A DNA stretch of 64,000 bases from Pedobacter ghigonis (GTDB lineage: Bacteria > Bacteroidota > Bacteroidia > Sphingobacteriales > Sphingobacteriaceae), in contig NZ_CAESCM010000010.1 of assembly GCF_903166585.1 (NCBI RefSeq), positions 124,001 to 188,000 of the forward strand, given 5' to 3'. Positions within the stretch are counted from its first letter, which is position 1. Each line of letters starts with the position of its first letter. The notes beneath the pieces were generated by a model. It did no database searches. It saw only the letters and a program-made list of their open reading frames with translations, and was not told where the DNA came from. A program made the position numbers and the translations under genes. Below are positions 1-8,041 of the stretch, piece after piece.

Positions 1-40
1 ACTTACATTTTACCTCTTCCATTTTACATTTTACAAATAA
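1..40. repeat. AT-rich word-like intergenic repeat
   Basis: Short stretch downstream of argG in which TTTTACATT/CCATTTTACATTTTAC words recur. The same kind of text appears at 55070-55105 and, in other wording, at 27240-27450 and 46030-46190. Seen directly; no function is inferred. Confidence 0.35.
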
Positions 41-1231
41 CTATGCTTCCTCTCCGTTTACTTTGTGCCAGATCATTACCTGGTTACCGAAGATTTTAGA
101 GAAACCTTTAACATCTTCTCCACTCCAGGCATTGTTCATTTCACCGTAGCTGCCAAATTTGTTGCTCATTAAATCGTGGTTAGATTCAATACCGATAATC
201 TGGAAACGATATGGCAATAGCTCAACAAATACTTTACCGCTCACAAATTTTTGTGTATCGGCTAAAAATGCTTCAATATTCCGCATAATCGGATCGTGAA
301 ACTGACCTTCGTGCAACCAATTGCCATAGAAAGAAGACAATTGCTCTTTCCAGCTTAACTGCCATTTGGTTAAAGTATGTTTTTCTAAAGTGTGGTGTGC
401 TTTGATGATAATTACCGGACCAGCAGCCTCGAAACCAACACGGCCTTTAATACCGATAATGGTATCGCCTACGTGGATATCGCGACCAATACCAAAAGGT
501 TGCGCAATGGCCTGTAATTTCTGGATAGCCCTTACCGGCGCTAATTTTTCGCCATCAATAGCAACCAGTTCACCTTTTTCGAAAGTAAGCTCAATTTTGC
601 GCGATTCGGTTTCTGAAACCTGCGTAGGCCAGGCACTTTCCGGTAAAGTTTCGTTAGAGGTTAAAGTTTCTTTACCACCTACCGAAGTACCCCATAAACC
701 TTTGTTGATTGAATACCTTGCTTTTTCAGCGCTATATTCAACACCATGACCGGCCAAATATTCGATTTCGGCTTCACGCGATAATTTTAAATCCCTGATT
801 GGGGTAATAATTTCAACACCCGGAATCAGGATATTAAAAATCATATCAAAACGAACCTGATCGTTACCTGCACCTGTACTGCCATGTGCTACATAATCAG
901 CACCGATTTTCTTTACATAATTGGCGATTGCCGTAGCCTGACTTACACGTTCTGCACTAACAGAAAGTGGGTAGGTAGCATTTTTTAATACGTTACCGAA
1001 AATCAGGTATTTAATACAATCTTCATAGTACCCTTCAGTTTCATCTACCACAGCATGCGATTTCACCCCTAAAGCGTAGGCTCTTTTCTCAATTTCCTGT
1101 AATTCCTCATCAGAGAAACCACCAGTATTTACAATTACCGAGTGAACTTCCAACCCACGGTCTTTTGCCAGGTAAATACAACAAAATGAGGTGTCTAATC
1201 CTCCGCTAAATGCTAAAACAACTTTTTTCAT
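41..1231 (-). CDS. argG: argininosuccinate synthase
   Basis: 396 residues, the usual length. It joins citrulline and aspartate with ATP cleavage to form argininosuccinate in cytoplasmic arginine synthesis. The N-terminal ATP-binding signature AFSGGLDTS lies at residues 8-16, and GSTGAGNDQVRF (about 117-128) and YSINKGLWGTSVGG are typical of the family. The gene begins one base after the stop of the acetyltransferase gene, so the two are almost certainly co-transcribed from upstream of 1931. The rest of the arginine operon would lie left of the window. Confidence 0.97.
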   Translation of the reverse strand: MKKVVLAFSGGLDTSFCCIYLAKDRGLEVHSVIVNTGGFSDEELQEIEKRAYALGVKSHAVVDETEGYYEDCIKYLIFGNVLKNATYPLSVSAERVSQATAIANYVKKIGADYVAHGSTGAGNDQVRFDMIFNILIPGVEIITPIRDLKLSREAEIEYLAGHGVEYSAEKARYSINKGLWGTSVGGKETLTSNETLPESAWPTQVSETESRKIELTFEKGELVAIDGEKLAPVRAIQKLQAIAQPFGIGRDIHVGDTIIGIKGRVGFEAAGPVIIIKAHHTLEKHTLTKWQLSWKEQLSSFYGNWLHEGQFHDPIMRNIEAFLADTQKFVSGKVFVELLPYRFQIIGIESNHDLMSNKFGSYGEMNNAWSGEDVKGFSKIFGNQVMIWHKVNGEEA

Positions 1232-1232
1232 G

Positions 1233-1931
1233 CTATTTAAATAAAAGGGTAAATAAAAATAAAAGGGCTTTTAAGCCTGTTTTTGGCTTAGGTTTAACAA
1301 CCAAACGTTGTTTGATGCGCATAAAGCGCTCGTATAATTTGGGTTTCTTTTGCAGTTCTTCGGCAAATTGTTTGGCTACTTCGTGTTTTTTCTCTGCCGG
1401 ATCGTAAAGCATGGCCGTGCACATGCAGTTTTTACGTTCCTTCATTTTCAAAATTTCGAAGTTTACGCAACTCTGGCAGCCTTTCCAAAATTCTTCATCC
1501 TGGGTAAGTTCGCTGTAAGTAACAGGTTCGTAGCCTAAATCTGAATTGATTTTCATTACGGCTAAGCCAGTTGTTAAACCAAAGATTTTTGCCTTAGGGT
1601 ACAATCTTCTCGATAAGCCAAAAATTTCATTTTTAATGGCTTTGGCCAATCCGGCTTTACGGTATTTCGGACTTACTACCAAACCACTGTTGGCCACAAA
1701 TTGCCCGTGGCTCCAGGTTTCGATATAGCAAAATCCCGCCCATGAACCATCTTTGTGGAAAGCAATAACCGATTTGCCCTCTTGCATCTTGTTAGAGATG
1801 TATTCTGGCGAACGCTTTGCGATACCCGTACCACGCGCTTTCGCAGATTCGGCCATCTCGGTTACAATTTCTTCTGCAAATACACGATGTTCAGGAAGTG
1901 CAACCTGCACTATAAATTCGTTAATATCCAT
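1233..1931 (-). CDS. GNAT family N-acetyltransferase of the arginine operon
   Basis: 232 residues. A GNAT fold spans roughly residues 5-135, with the acetyl-CoA binding segment SPKYRKAGLAKAIKNEIF around 87-104. Directly upstream of argG with a one-base gap, it could supply the N-acetylation step of arginine synthesis, as GNAT enzymes do in other Bacteroidota arginine clusters; that role is inferred from position. After the GNAT core comes a cysteine-rich stretch (GCQSC, then NCMC near 150-170) followed by a basic, hydrophobic tail. The CxxC/CxC pairs suggest a possible metal site, which is unusual for GNAT enzymes. Confidence 0.85.
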   Translation of the reverse strand: MDINEFIVQVALPEHRVFAEEIVTEMAESAKARGTGIAKRSPEYISNKMQEGKSVIAFHKDGSWAGFCYIETWSHGQFVANSGLVVSPKYRKAGLAKAIKNEIFGLSRRLYPKAKIFGLTTGLAVMKINSDLGYEPVTYSELTQDEEFWKGCQSCVNFEILKMKERKNCMCTAMLYDPAEKKHEVAKQFAEELQKKPKLYERFMRIKQRLVVKPKPKTGLKALLFLFTLLFK

Positions 1932-1981
1932 TCGTTTTCTAACGAAAAATTATAAGTATTCTTGTTAATTGGGTTTTTAGA

Positions 1982-1996
1982 GAGGATCAATTCCTC
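1982..1996 (-). promoter_or_regulatory. hairpin in the arginine-operon leader
   Basis: Perfect inverted repeat GAGGA-ATTGA-TCCTC in minus-strand sense, 19 bases after the stop of the candidate leader peptide and about 50 bases before the acetyltransferase start. No T run follows, so it is not a plain terminator. It could belong to a translational or attenuation switch; this is inference. Confidence 0.3.
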
Positions 1997-2014
1997 GTTA
2001 CGTTTAGTTGAGTA

Positions 2015-2149
2015 CTAAATACGTGGAGTAAAATTTTGCCGGCTTGTGGGGTAATAAAACACGGGCTGAAAACGATTAATAAATAAACTTTCACCAGCAA
2101 CCAAATGGGCTGTGAAAACAGAAAGTTTATGTAAAAATTGTTTAATCAT
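2015..2149 (-). CDS. possible 44-residue leader peptide before the arginine operon
   Basis: An ATG-started, TAG-ended ORF of 44 codons on the minus strand, wholly inside the leader of the GNAT-argG operon and just downstream of a plausible promoter (2188-2218). It starts MIKQFLHKL and contains three arginines near the middle and end (INRF, SRQ, PRI). It is too short to call by coding statistics and no family was recognised. Its place between promoter and operon makes a regulatory leader ORF the most interesting reading; a chance ORF is the alternative. Confidence 0.3.
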   Translation of the reverse strand: MIKQFLHKLSVFTAHLVAGESLFINRFQPVFYYPTSRQNFTPRI

Positions 2150-2187
2150 TTCTTGCGTATTAAAACGGCTTTAACTCTATTGAGGTG

Positions 2188-2218
2188 CAAAGGTTTAAAT
2201 AAAAATCGAGTTACACAA
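2188..2218 (-). promoter_or_regulatory. candidate promoter of the GNAT-argG operon
   Basis: Minus-strand TTG (2216-2218) followed after 20 bases by AACCTTTG (2188-2195), close to the Bacteroidota sigma pattern TTTG-N19/20-TAnnTTTG with the TA replaced by AA. The predicted transcript start near 2181 leaves a leader of about 250 bases. Confidence 0.35.
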
Positions 2219-2514
2219 TATTATCCTCATTTTTTTATGCTCTGAGGTTAATTTTTTTAAACTAATCTGACTTAATTATGCCTAAACGCACACATTCATT
2301 CAAAATTAAAAAGCAATTGTTAAGCAGATCGATTTGAAACGAGCGGACCAATATTAACATTGTTAAAAAAAGTCGGCAAACTTTAACATCCGCTTAACAT
2401 CATTTAACAACCTCCAATAGGGTTTAAAAGCAATATTTGTGAGCCTGTAGCGAAACCTATCAGGCAACCGTTTTATGGGTACCCTTTAATATTTAAATCA
2501 AATTTCAAATCAGT

Positions 2515-3213
2515 ATGAAGAATTTTACTCCGTTCAATCTCAAATTTATCCCTTTATTTATTTTCGTTGTTTTAACCGCACTAACTTCTTGCAAAAAAGA
2601 TGAAACAGATACTACGATTTCATATTTAAGGATTGTAAATGCTTCGCCTTCTTTAGCTACTTATAATGCCTATTTTAATGGTAACATGGTCAACTCAGTA
2701 GCCTTACCTTTTGGTGGCTCGGCTGCTTACAGTTCCTATGCACCAGGCGGCTACACTATAAAATTTACCACAGCCAGCAGCGCTGAAAGCTTGTTGAGCA
2801 AAACCGTAACGCTGGGTGTAAACACCTATCATTCTACTTACCTGATTAATAAGCCTGCGGCATTAGATATTTACACCATCACCGACGATTTGACCATCAC
2901 TGCAACCGATAAGGCTTATGTACGTTTTATCAACTTATCGCCCGATGCACCGGCATTAGACCTGGCCAAAACCAGCGCAACCACTACATTAGCTACCAAC
3001 AAGGCTTATAAAACAGCAAGTGCTTTTACCACAGTTGATGCGGGAACTTATACGCTCGATACCAAAGAAACCTCTTCGGGAACGGTGAAGGCTACATCGG
3101 CCAGCACTACCTTTGTGGCGGGCTACCATTACGATGTTATTTGCGGTGGACTGATAGCACCTGCAAATGATACGGAAAGACCTTTAAGTTTACAGGTTGT
3201 ATTGATCAAGTAA
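2515..3213 (+). CDS. DUF4397 domain lipoprotein
   Basis: 232 residues. The signal peptide ends in lipobox LTSC with the acylated cysteine at residue 26, followed by KKDE. The body shows the DUF4397 pattern twice: YLRIVNASPSLATYNAYFNG near 37-56 and YVRFINLSPDAPALDLA near 138-154. Such proteins are cell-envelope lipoproteins of unknown function built from beta-sandwich repeats. The gene stands alone: divergent from the arginine operon and closed by its own terminator at 3239. Confidence 0.85.
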   Translation: MKNFTPFNLKFIPLFIFVVLTALTSCKKDETDTTISYLRIVNASPSLATYNAYFNGNMVNSVALPFGGSAAYSSYAPGGYTIKFTTASSAESLLSKTVTLGVNTYHSTYLINKPAALDIYTITDDLTITATDKAYVRFINLSPDAPALDLAKTSATTTLATNKAYKTASAFTTVDAGTYTLDTKETSSGTVKATSASTTFVAGYHYDVICGGLIAPANDTERPLSLQVVLIK

Positions 3214-3238
3214 ACTTAATTTCTCTGCTAATAATTAA

Positions 3239-3267
3239 ACGTCTTGTGTTTACACAAGGCGTTTTTT
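3239..3267 (+). terminator. rho-independent terminator of the DUF4397 gene
   Basis: Ten-base stem ACGTCTTGTG (3239-3248) with CACAAGGCGT (3253-3262), one G-T pair, loop TTTA, followed by a T run. Confidence 0.85.
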
Positions 3268-3409
3268 GTTTTTATAATCCTGTTGCCGCACTCGTTATTT
3301 AACCCAGAAGGCATTTCATGCTTATTTCTGCAAGCATTTGGTATAAATCGAGGCATAAGAATAAACTGTCCGAAGATTTAACAATTTCTTATTTAGAATT
3401 ATTCAAGAT

Positions 3410-3428
3410 AATTTGGATAATCCAAATT
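3410..3428. promoter_or_regulatory. 19-bp palindromic operator candidate upstream of the TonB receptor
   Basis: AATTTGGATAATCCAAATT is a perfect 8-3-8 inverted repeat. It contains the TTTG -33 element of the predicted promoter, so a bound protein would block RNA polymerase. The central GATAATC matches the middle of the classical 19-bp Fur box, and a further half-site AATCCAAAT lies near 3458. A Fur-type iron repressor site is therefore plausible but unproven. Confidence 0.5.
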
Positions 3429-3443
3429 TCTGCCGTTATTTTG
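3412..3443 (+). promoter_or_regulatory. promoter of the TonB receptor cluster
   Basis: TTTG at 3412-3415, a spacer of 20, then TTATTTTG at 3436-3443 (one mismatch to TAnnTTTG). The leader is about 85 bases long before the ATG at 3536. Confidence 0.5.
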
Positions 3444-3535
3444 CGTCTCTTTAGAATTAATCCAAATAAATTTTAAAGAATAAAATTAGCTGTTCTCCCT
3501 TAAAAACGCATTGCATATAATTTTAAAATAACAAA

Positions 3536-5971
3536 ATGAATAAAACCAGACTATTTGTATTAACCGCAGTGATGCTCTTAATCCATACCATCACCTTTGC
3601 TCAGCAGTTTGCTACTATAAAAGGTACCGTTACCACATCTGACGGGAAACCTGCGGCTTACATTTCTGTAGGCCTAAAAGGCAAAGGCTTAGGGAACGTT
3701 ACCAATGATAAAGGCTTATATGAAATTTTACGTGTTAAACCTGGTTCTTATACCATAAGGGTTTCGGCTGTAGGCATGCAAAATCTGGAAAAAACCATTA
3801 CGCTGACAGCCGGCGAAAGTAAGGTGGTTGGCTTTGTAATCAGCCAGAACGCTAACCAGTTGAGCGAAATCAATATCAATCAGGGTCGTACCAACCGCTA
3901 TGTTACTAAAAAAAGCGAGTACGTATCGAAAATGCCCCTTAACAACTTAGAAAATCCACAGGTTTACAATACGGTAGATAAGGCTATATTGGCCGATCAA
4001 CTTGTTTTCTCGGTTGATGATGCTACCAGAAATATCCCCGGTTTACAAAAAATGTGGGAACCTACCGGACGTGGCGGAGATGGTGGTAGTTTTTACAGTG
4101 TGCGCGGTTTTACTGCACAATCGGCCTTAAGAAACGGTGTTGCCGGCTTGGTTACGGGTGGTATTGATGCGGTAAACCTCGAAAGACTAGAGGTATTGAA
4201 AGGCCCATCAGGTACTTTATTTGGCAGTGCCTTAACCTCTTATGGAGGTGCAATTAACCGGGTAACCAAAAAACCATTTTTTACTACTGCCGGTGAAGTA
4301 AATGTGGGCATGGGTAGTTCGGATTTTAGCCGGGTAAGTGTTGATTTCAACAAACCACTGGATAGCAATATCGCATTTAGGATAAACGCTGCCTACAATT
4401 ACATCAACGATTTTCAGGGCGTAGGTTATGACAAGAGTTTCGCCATAGCGCCAAGCCTATTGTTTAAAATTACCAAAAAGCTAACCTTATCTTTAGATGC
4501 CGAAATTTTTAATACACAGGGCACAGGCAAACAGGCCTTCTTCTTCTATTATCCTACCGCCGCATTAGGCGCTTCATCGCCAGCCGAAACCAAACTGGAT
4601 TATAACCAGCCTTACCGCGGCGATGGATTATTGAATACATCCAGAAGCACCAACTTTTTTGCACAGGCAGATTATAAATTTTCAGATCATTTTACCTCAA
4701 GCACCGTTTTTACCAGCAGCCACAGCTTTTCTAACGGCTATGGTCCGTATTTCTACCTTTTACCGGATAATGTGGTTACCGGAAATCCGGCAGATGCTGG
4801 CAAAAGCAATTACCTGGTAAGGGCCGATCAGTCGACAGAGCGTTCAAAAAGCCAGCTATATGGTGTACAGCAAAATTTCAATGCAGATTTTAACATTGGC
4901 AGCCTGCGCAACAGAACAGTTATTGGATTCGATTTCTTCAGGAAAAGTCCAACCATCAATTTCAATGGGATTAACCAGTTTGATATCGTACCGCTTAACG
5001 TAGCCGGATTTGATTATAGCCAGTTTAACGGCAGCACAGTAGCACAACGTTATATTCAGCAAAATATGGCGCCACCATATATCGTAGATGTTAAAACCAA
5101 TATTTATGGTGCCTATGTTTCGGATGTATTGAACATTACCGATAAATTAATGGCGCTGGCTGCATTACGCTACGATTATTTCGACAACAAAGGTGGTCTT
5201 GAATACAGCCCTGTTGAACCTTATGCACAAAAAGGATTTTCGCCAAAATTTGGTTTAGTTTATCAACCTATCAAAGATCAGGTTTCGATTTTTGCCAATT
5301 ACCAAAATAGCTTTACCAACAAAGGTGCGTACCGAGCAATGGTTAACGGCTCACTTACTACAGCTATTGCAAAACTGGAGCGTGCCAATCAAATTGAGGG
5401 TGGTGTTAAGTTAGATGCCTTTAACGGTAAATTATCTTCGACCATTAGCTACTACAACATTAAAGTAGAAAATGTATTGAGGGCAGATCCTAGCAATCCG
5501 GCAAACGCACAAATACAGGATGGTACTCAATTAAGCAAAGGTGTTGAAGTTGATATTATGGCCAACCCGGTTAATGGCTTAAACATTAATGCAGGTTTTG
5601 CCTACAATGATTCGAAATATACTGAAGCTGATGCGGACGTAATTAACAGAAGACCAGCCACGGCCATGTCGCCTTACCTGGCCAACTTCTTTATCAGCTA
5701 TAGATTTACCAACAATGCATTGAATGGCCTTGGTTTTGGATTTGGAGGTAATTATGCCAGTTCAAACAAAATTGTAAACAGCGTAAGCATGGGCGTTTAT
5801 ACCTTGCCGTCATACACTGTTCTAAATGCCTCAGCATTCTATGATCTTAAAAGAATCAGGTTTTCTGCCAAAGTTGACAATTTAACCGACGAAAAGTACT
5901 GGATTGGTTACACTACTCAAAATCCACAGCGCTTAAGAACATACGCCGGCAGCATTACCTATAAATTTTAA
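3536..5971 (+). CDS. TonB-dependent siderophore-type outer-membrane receptor
   Basis: 811 residues. Signal peptide of about 22 residues, a carboxypeptidase-regulatory-like beta-sandwich (about 25-105), a plug domain (about 135-250, with LERLEVLKGPSGTLFGS and GGAINRVTKKP typical of siderophore receptors), and a 22-strand barrel ending in an aromatic C-terminal strand (YAGSITYKF). It would import a metal chelate across the outer membrane using TonB energy. The operator-like palindrome over its promoter and the PepSY membrane protein downstream point to iron or another metal. The ligand cannot be told from sequence. Confidence 0.93.
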   Translation: MNKTRLFVLTAVMLLIHTITFAQQFATIKGTVTTSDGKPAAYISVGLKGKGLGNVTNDKGLYEILRVKPGSYTIRVSAVGMQNLEKTITLTAGESKVVGFVISQNANQLSEININQGRTNRYVTKKSEYVSKMPLNNLENPQVYNTVDKAILADQLVFSVDDATRNIPGLQKMWEPTGRGGDGGSFYSVRGFTAQSALRNGVAGLVTGGIDAVNLERLEVLKGPSGTLFGSALTSYGGAINRVTKKPFFTTAGEVNVGMGSSDFSRVSVDFNKPLDSNIAFRINAAYNYINDFQGVGYDKSFAIAPSLLFKITKKLTLSLDAEIFNTQGTGKQAFFFYYPTAALGASSPAETKLDYNQPYRGDGLLNTSRSTNFFAQADYKFSDHFTSSTVFTSSHSFSNGYGPYFYLLPDNVVTGNPADAGKSNYLVRADQSTERSKSQLYGVQQNFNADFNIGSLRNRTVIGFDFFRKSPTINFNGINQFDIVPLNVAGFDYSQFNGSTVAQRYIQQNMAPPYIVDVKTNIYGAYVSDVLNITDKLMALAALRYDYFDNKGGLEYSPVEPYAQKGFSPKFGLVYQPIKDQVSIFANYQNSFTNKGAYRAMVNGSLTTAIAKLERANQIEGGVKLDAFNGKLSSTISYYNIKVENVLRADPSNPANAQIQDGTQLSKGVEVDIMANPVNGLNINAGFAYNDSKYTEADADVINRRPATAMSPYLANFFISYRFTNNALNGLGFGFGGNYASSNKIVNSVSMGVYTLPSYTVLNASAFYDLKRIRFSAKVDNLTDEKYWIGYTTQNPQRLRTYAGSITYKF

Positions 5972-6030
5972 TTCTACTCATCAGGAGAAATTGGATCAGA
6001 TCAATGTCTCCTGATTTAAAAACCGAAAAC

Positions 6031-6741
6031 ATGAAAACTAAAATTGCACTACTATTCTTCTTTCTGGCCTTCAGTATCTCCGGCGCTTTTGCACATGCTT
6101 TATGGATAGAAACATCGGCTACCGGTAAAAAAGGTCAGGCACAGGAAGTGAAAATTTTCTTTGGCGAATACGAAAGCGGCGAACCCGATTCGGCAGCCAA
6201 ATGGTTCAGTAACCTTAAAGATTTTAAACTGGTTTTAACAGCGCCAAATGGTACTATTAAAGTTTTAACCGCTTCGCCTGATGTGCTTTTCTACAAAGCC
6301 AGTTTCACACCTGATCAGGACGGCACCTACAAACTTTCAGTTGTACACGAGGTGGCAGCGGTTTATGAAAAAGCTAAAATCGAATATTATGCTTTTGCCG
6401 ACGTTGCGGTAAGTACCCTGAAAATAAATACCACTTTCCCTGCTGATGCAGCCTTAACCATCAGACCAGATAAACATCCATTAAAAGCAGGAGAAACGGC
6501 TACACACCAGGTAATTTACAACAAAGCACCTTTTGCAAACCAAAAATTAACTGTAGTGGGACCCGATAAAAAAGCACAGCCTGCATCGACTGATGCTGCA
6601 GGTAAGTTCACTTTTAACCCAGCTACAAAAGGAAATTATTTTCTGGAGGCTTTTACAGAAGATAAAACCTCTGGAAAATTAAACGGAAAAGATTACGATA
6701 AAATCTGGCATTTGGTTACCTACACCACTCAGGCTAACTAA
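6031..6741 (+). CDS. DUF4198 domain periplasmic protein
   Basis: 236 residues from the ATG at 6031. The in-frame ATG at 6004 was not chosen because only the later one gives a normal signal peptide (MKTKIALLFFFLAFSISGAFA). The mature part begins HALWIET and contains two beta-rich halves, as in DUF4198 / NikM-like proteins, which sit beside metal transporters and TonB receptors. The N-terminal histidine just after the cleavage site recurs in this family and may bind metal (family knowledge plus inference). It lies 59 bases after the receptor and is likely in its operon. Confidence 0.82.
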   Translation: MKTKIALLFFFLAFSISGAFAHALWIETSATGKKGQAQEVKIFFGEYESGEPDSAAKWFSNLKDFKLVLTAPNGTIKVLTASPDVLFYKASFTPDQDGTYKLSVVHEVAAVYEKAKIEYYAFADVAVSTLKINTTFPADAALTIRPDKHPLKAGETATHQVIYNKAPFANQKLTVVGPDKKAQPASTDAAGKFTFNPATKGNYFLEAFTEDKTSGKLNGKDYDKIWHLVTYTTQAN

Positions 6742-6764
6742 GTCATTTTTATCAAAAAAAAATT

Positions 6765-6800
6765 AACCAATTGGCATTGAAACCGCCAATTGGTTCTTTT
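6765..6800 (+). terminator. hairpin between the DUF4198 and PepSY genes
   Basis: Perfect 11-base stem AACCAATTGGC (6765-6775) with GCCAATTGGTT (6785-6795), nine-base loop, then CTTTT. The T run is short and the PepSY gene starts 16 bases later, so it may only partly terminate and set a step in expression between receptor and permease-like genes. Confidence 0.6.
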
Positions 6801-6815
6801 ATTAAATAAAGCTTA

Positions 6816-8018
6816 ATGGCGTTAACAAAACCAATACAGAAAAAAACAAATAAATCGCGGCTCAGACGGATTAGTGATTGGCTGCACCTTTGGCTGGGGA
6901 TTGCCTCTGGTCTGGTGGTTTTTCATCTGGGAATTACCGGTTGTATTTTCGCCTTTCAAAAAGAAATTACCGAATTCATTCACCGAAAAGAAGTGTTTGT
7001 TGAGGTACCCGCCAACCGCAAAACCATTGCCTTAAGTACATTAACAGCAACTGCCGAAAAAACACTGGGTGGCAAGAAAAAAATCTCTTTTCTATCAAGC
7101 TATGCCGAGCCCGACCGGGCCTGGGAGTTTAGCACCTATAAAGCGGGTAATCCTGACGCTTTCTGGTATTTCGATTCGATAGATTATTACGATCTGGTTC
7201 TCATTAACCCATACACTGGTAAGGTTACTTTAGTTGCCGATTACAAATATGAGTTCTTTGGCATCATCAAAATGCTTCATTGGAGCTTCCTCATTAACCA
7301 CCCCATCGGGCAGCAAATTATTGGCTGGTCTACCATCATTTTTGTCTTTCTCTTAATTTCAGGTATGATTATGTGGTGGCCTAAAAACCTCAAAAAATCA
7401 AATTTCGACAAGAGTTTTAAGATTAAGTGGAAAGCCAAATTTAAACGGTTTAATTACGATCTGCACAATGTACTGGGTTTTTACGTGATGATTATTTGCC
7501 TTATGCTGGCCCTAACCGGCCTGGTTTGGGCTTTTCAATGGTTTCAATCAACCGTATATGTAGTAGCAGCGAGAAGTACCGCTCCGCCTAAACAACCAGA
7601 AGCCAAATCAGATTCGACTAAAACCATTACCGCCATACCTTTTGATGTAGCTTTCGAAACGGCTAAAAAAACTTTCAAAGATGCCGATCGCATTGGTATC
7701 TCGCCGGCAGCAGGTGGAACAACGCCGATATATGCTACCGGGTACAGGGGAGCAGAAACCTACTGGAATTTTGATGTATTGCTGTTCGATCAGTACACGG
7801 GTAAATTGCTGGCCCGTAAAAACCAGACTGAAAAAAATGCTGGCGAGGCCTTGATTGGGATGAACTACGATATCCATGTGGGAGCAATTTTAGGTCTGCC
7901 CGGAAAAATTATGGCATTTTTTGCGAGCCTTATTGCAGCCAGCCTGCCTATAACCGGATTTATTATCTGGTGGGGTAAAAAGAAAAAGAAGAAAAATCCC
8001 GCAGTTGCGGAAAAATAA
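6816..8018 (+). CDS. PepSY-associated membrane protein (iron-regulated reductase-like)
   Basis: 400 residues with four predicted membrane helices (about 28-48, 165-186, 222-243 and 362-385) and a large periplasmic section between helices 1 and 2. PepSY_TM proteins such as PiuB/FegB-like ones accompany siderophore receptors and are thought to help release or reduce iron. Histidines in or near helices (residue 24, WLHLW; residue 39, VFHLG; LHWSFLINHP; LHNVLGFY) fit possible haem ligands. A basic lysine-rich tail ends the protein. It follows the DUF4198 gene and is 23 bases from the DUF6607 gene. Confidence 0.88.
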   Translation: MALTKPIQKKTNKSRLRRISDWLHLWLGIASGLVVFHLGITGCIFAFQKEITEFIHRKEVFVEVPANRKTIALSTLTATAEKTLGGKKKISFLSSYAEPDRAWEFSTYKAGNPDAFWYFDSIDYYDLVLINPYTGKVTLVADYKYEFFGIIKMLHWSFLINHPIGQQIIGWSTIIFVFLLISGMIMWWPKNLKKSNFDKSFKIKWKAKFKRFNYDLHNVLGFYVMIICLMLALTGLVWAFQWFQSTVYVVAARSTAPPKQPEAKSDSTKTITAIPFDVAFETAKKTFKDADRIGISPAAGGTTPIYATGYRGAETYWNFDVLLFDQYTGKLLARKNQTEKNAGEALIGMNYDIHVGAILGLPGKIMAFFASLIAASLPITGFIIWWGKKKKKKNPAVAEK

Positions 8019-8041
8019 GCACACCTCTAATTTAATATAAA

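Noticed and set aside
366..749. A 127-codon plus-strand frame antisense to argG
   Set aside because: Shadow of a strongly conserved gene, with no domain and no promoter.
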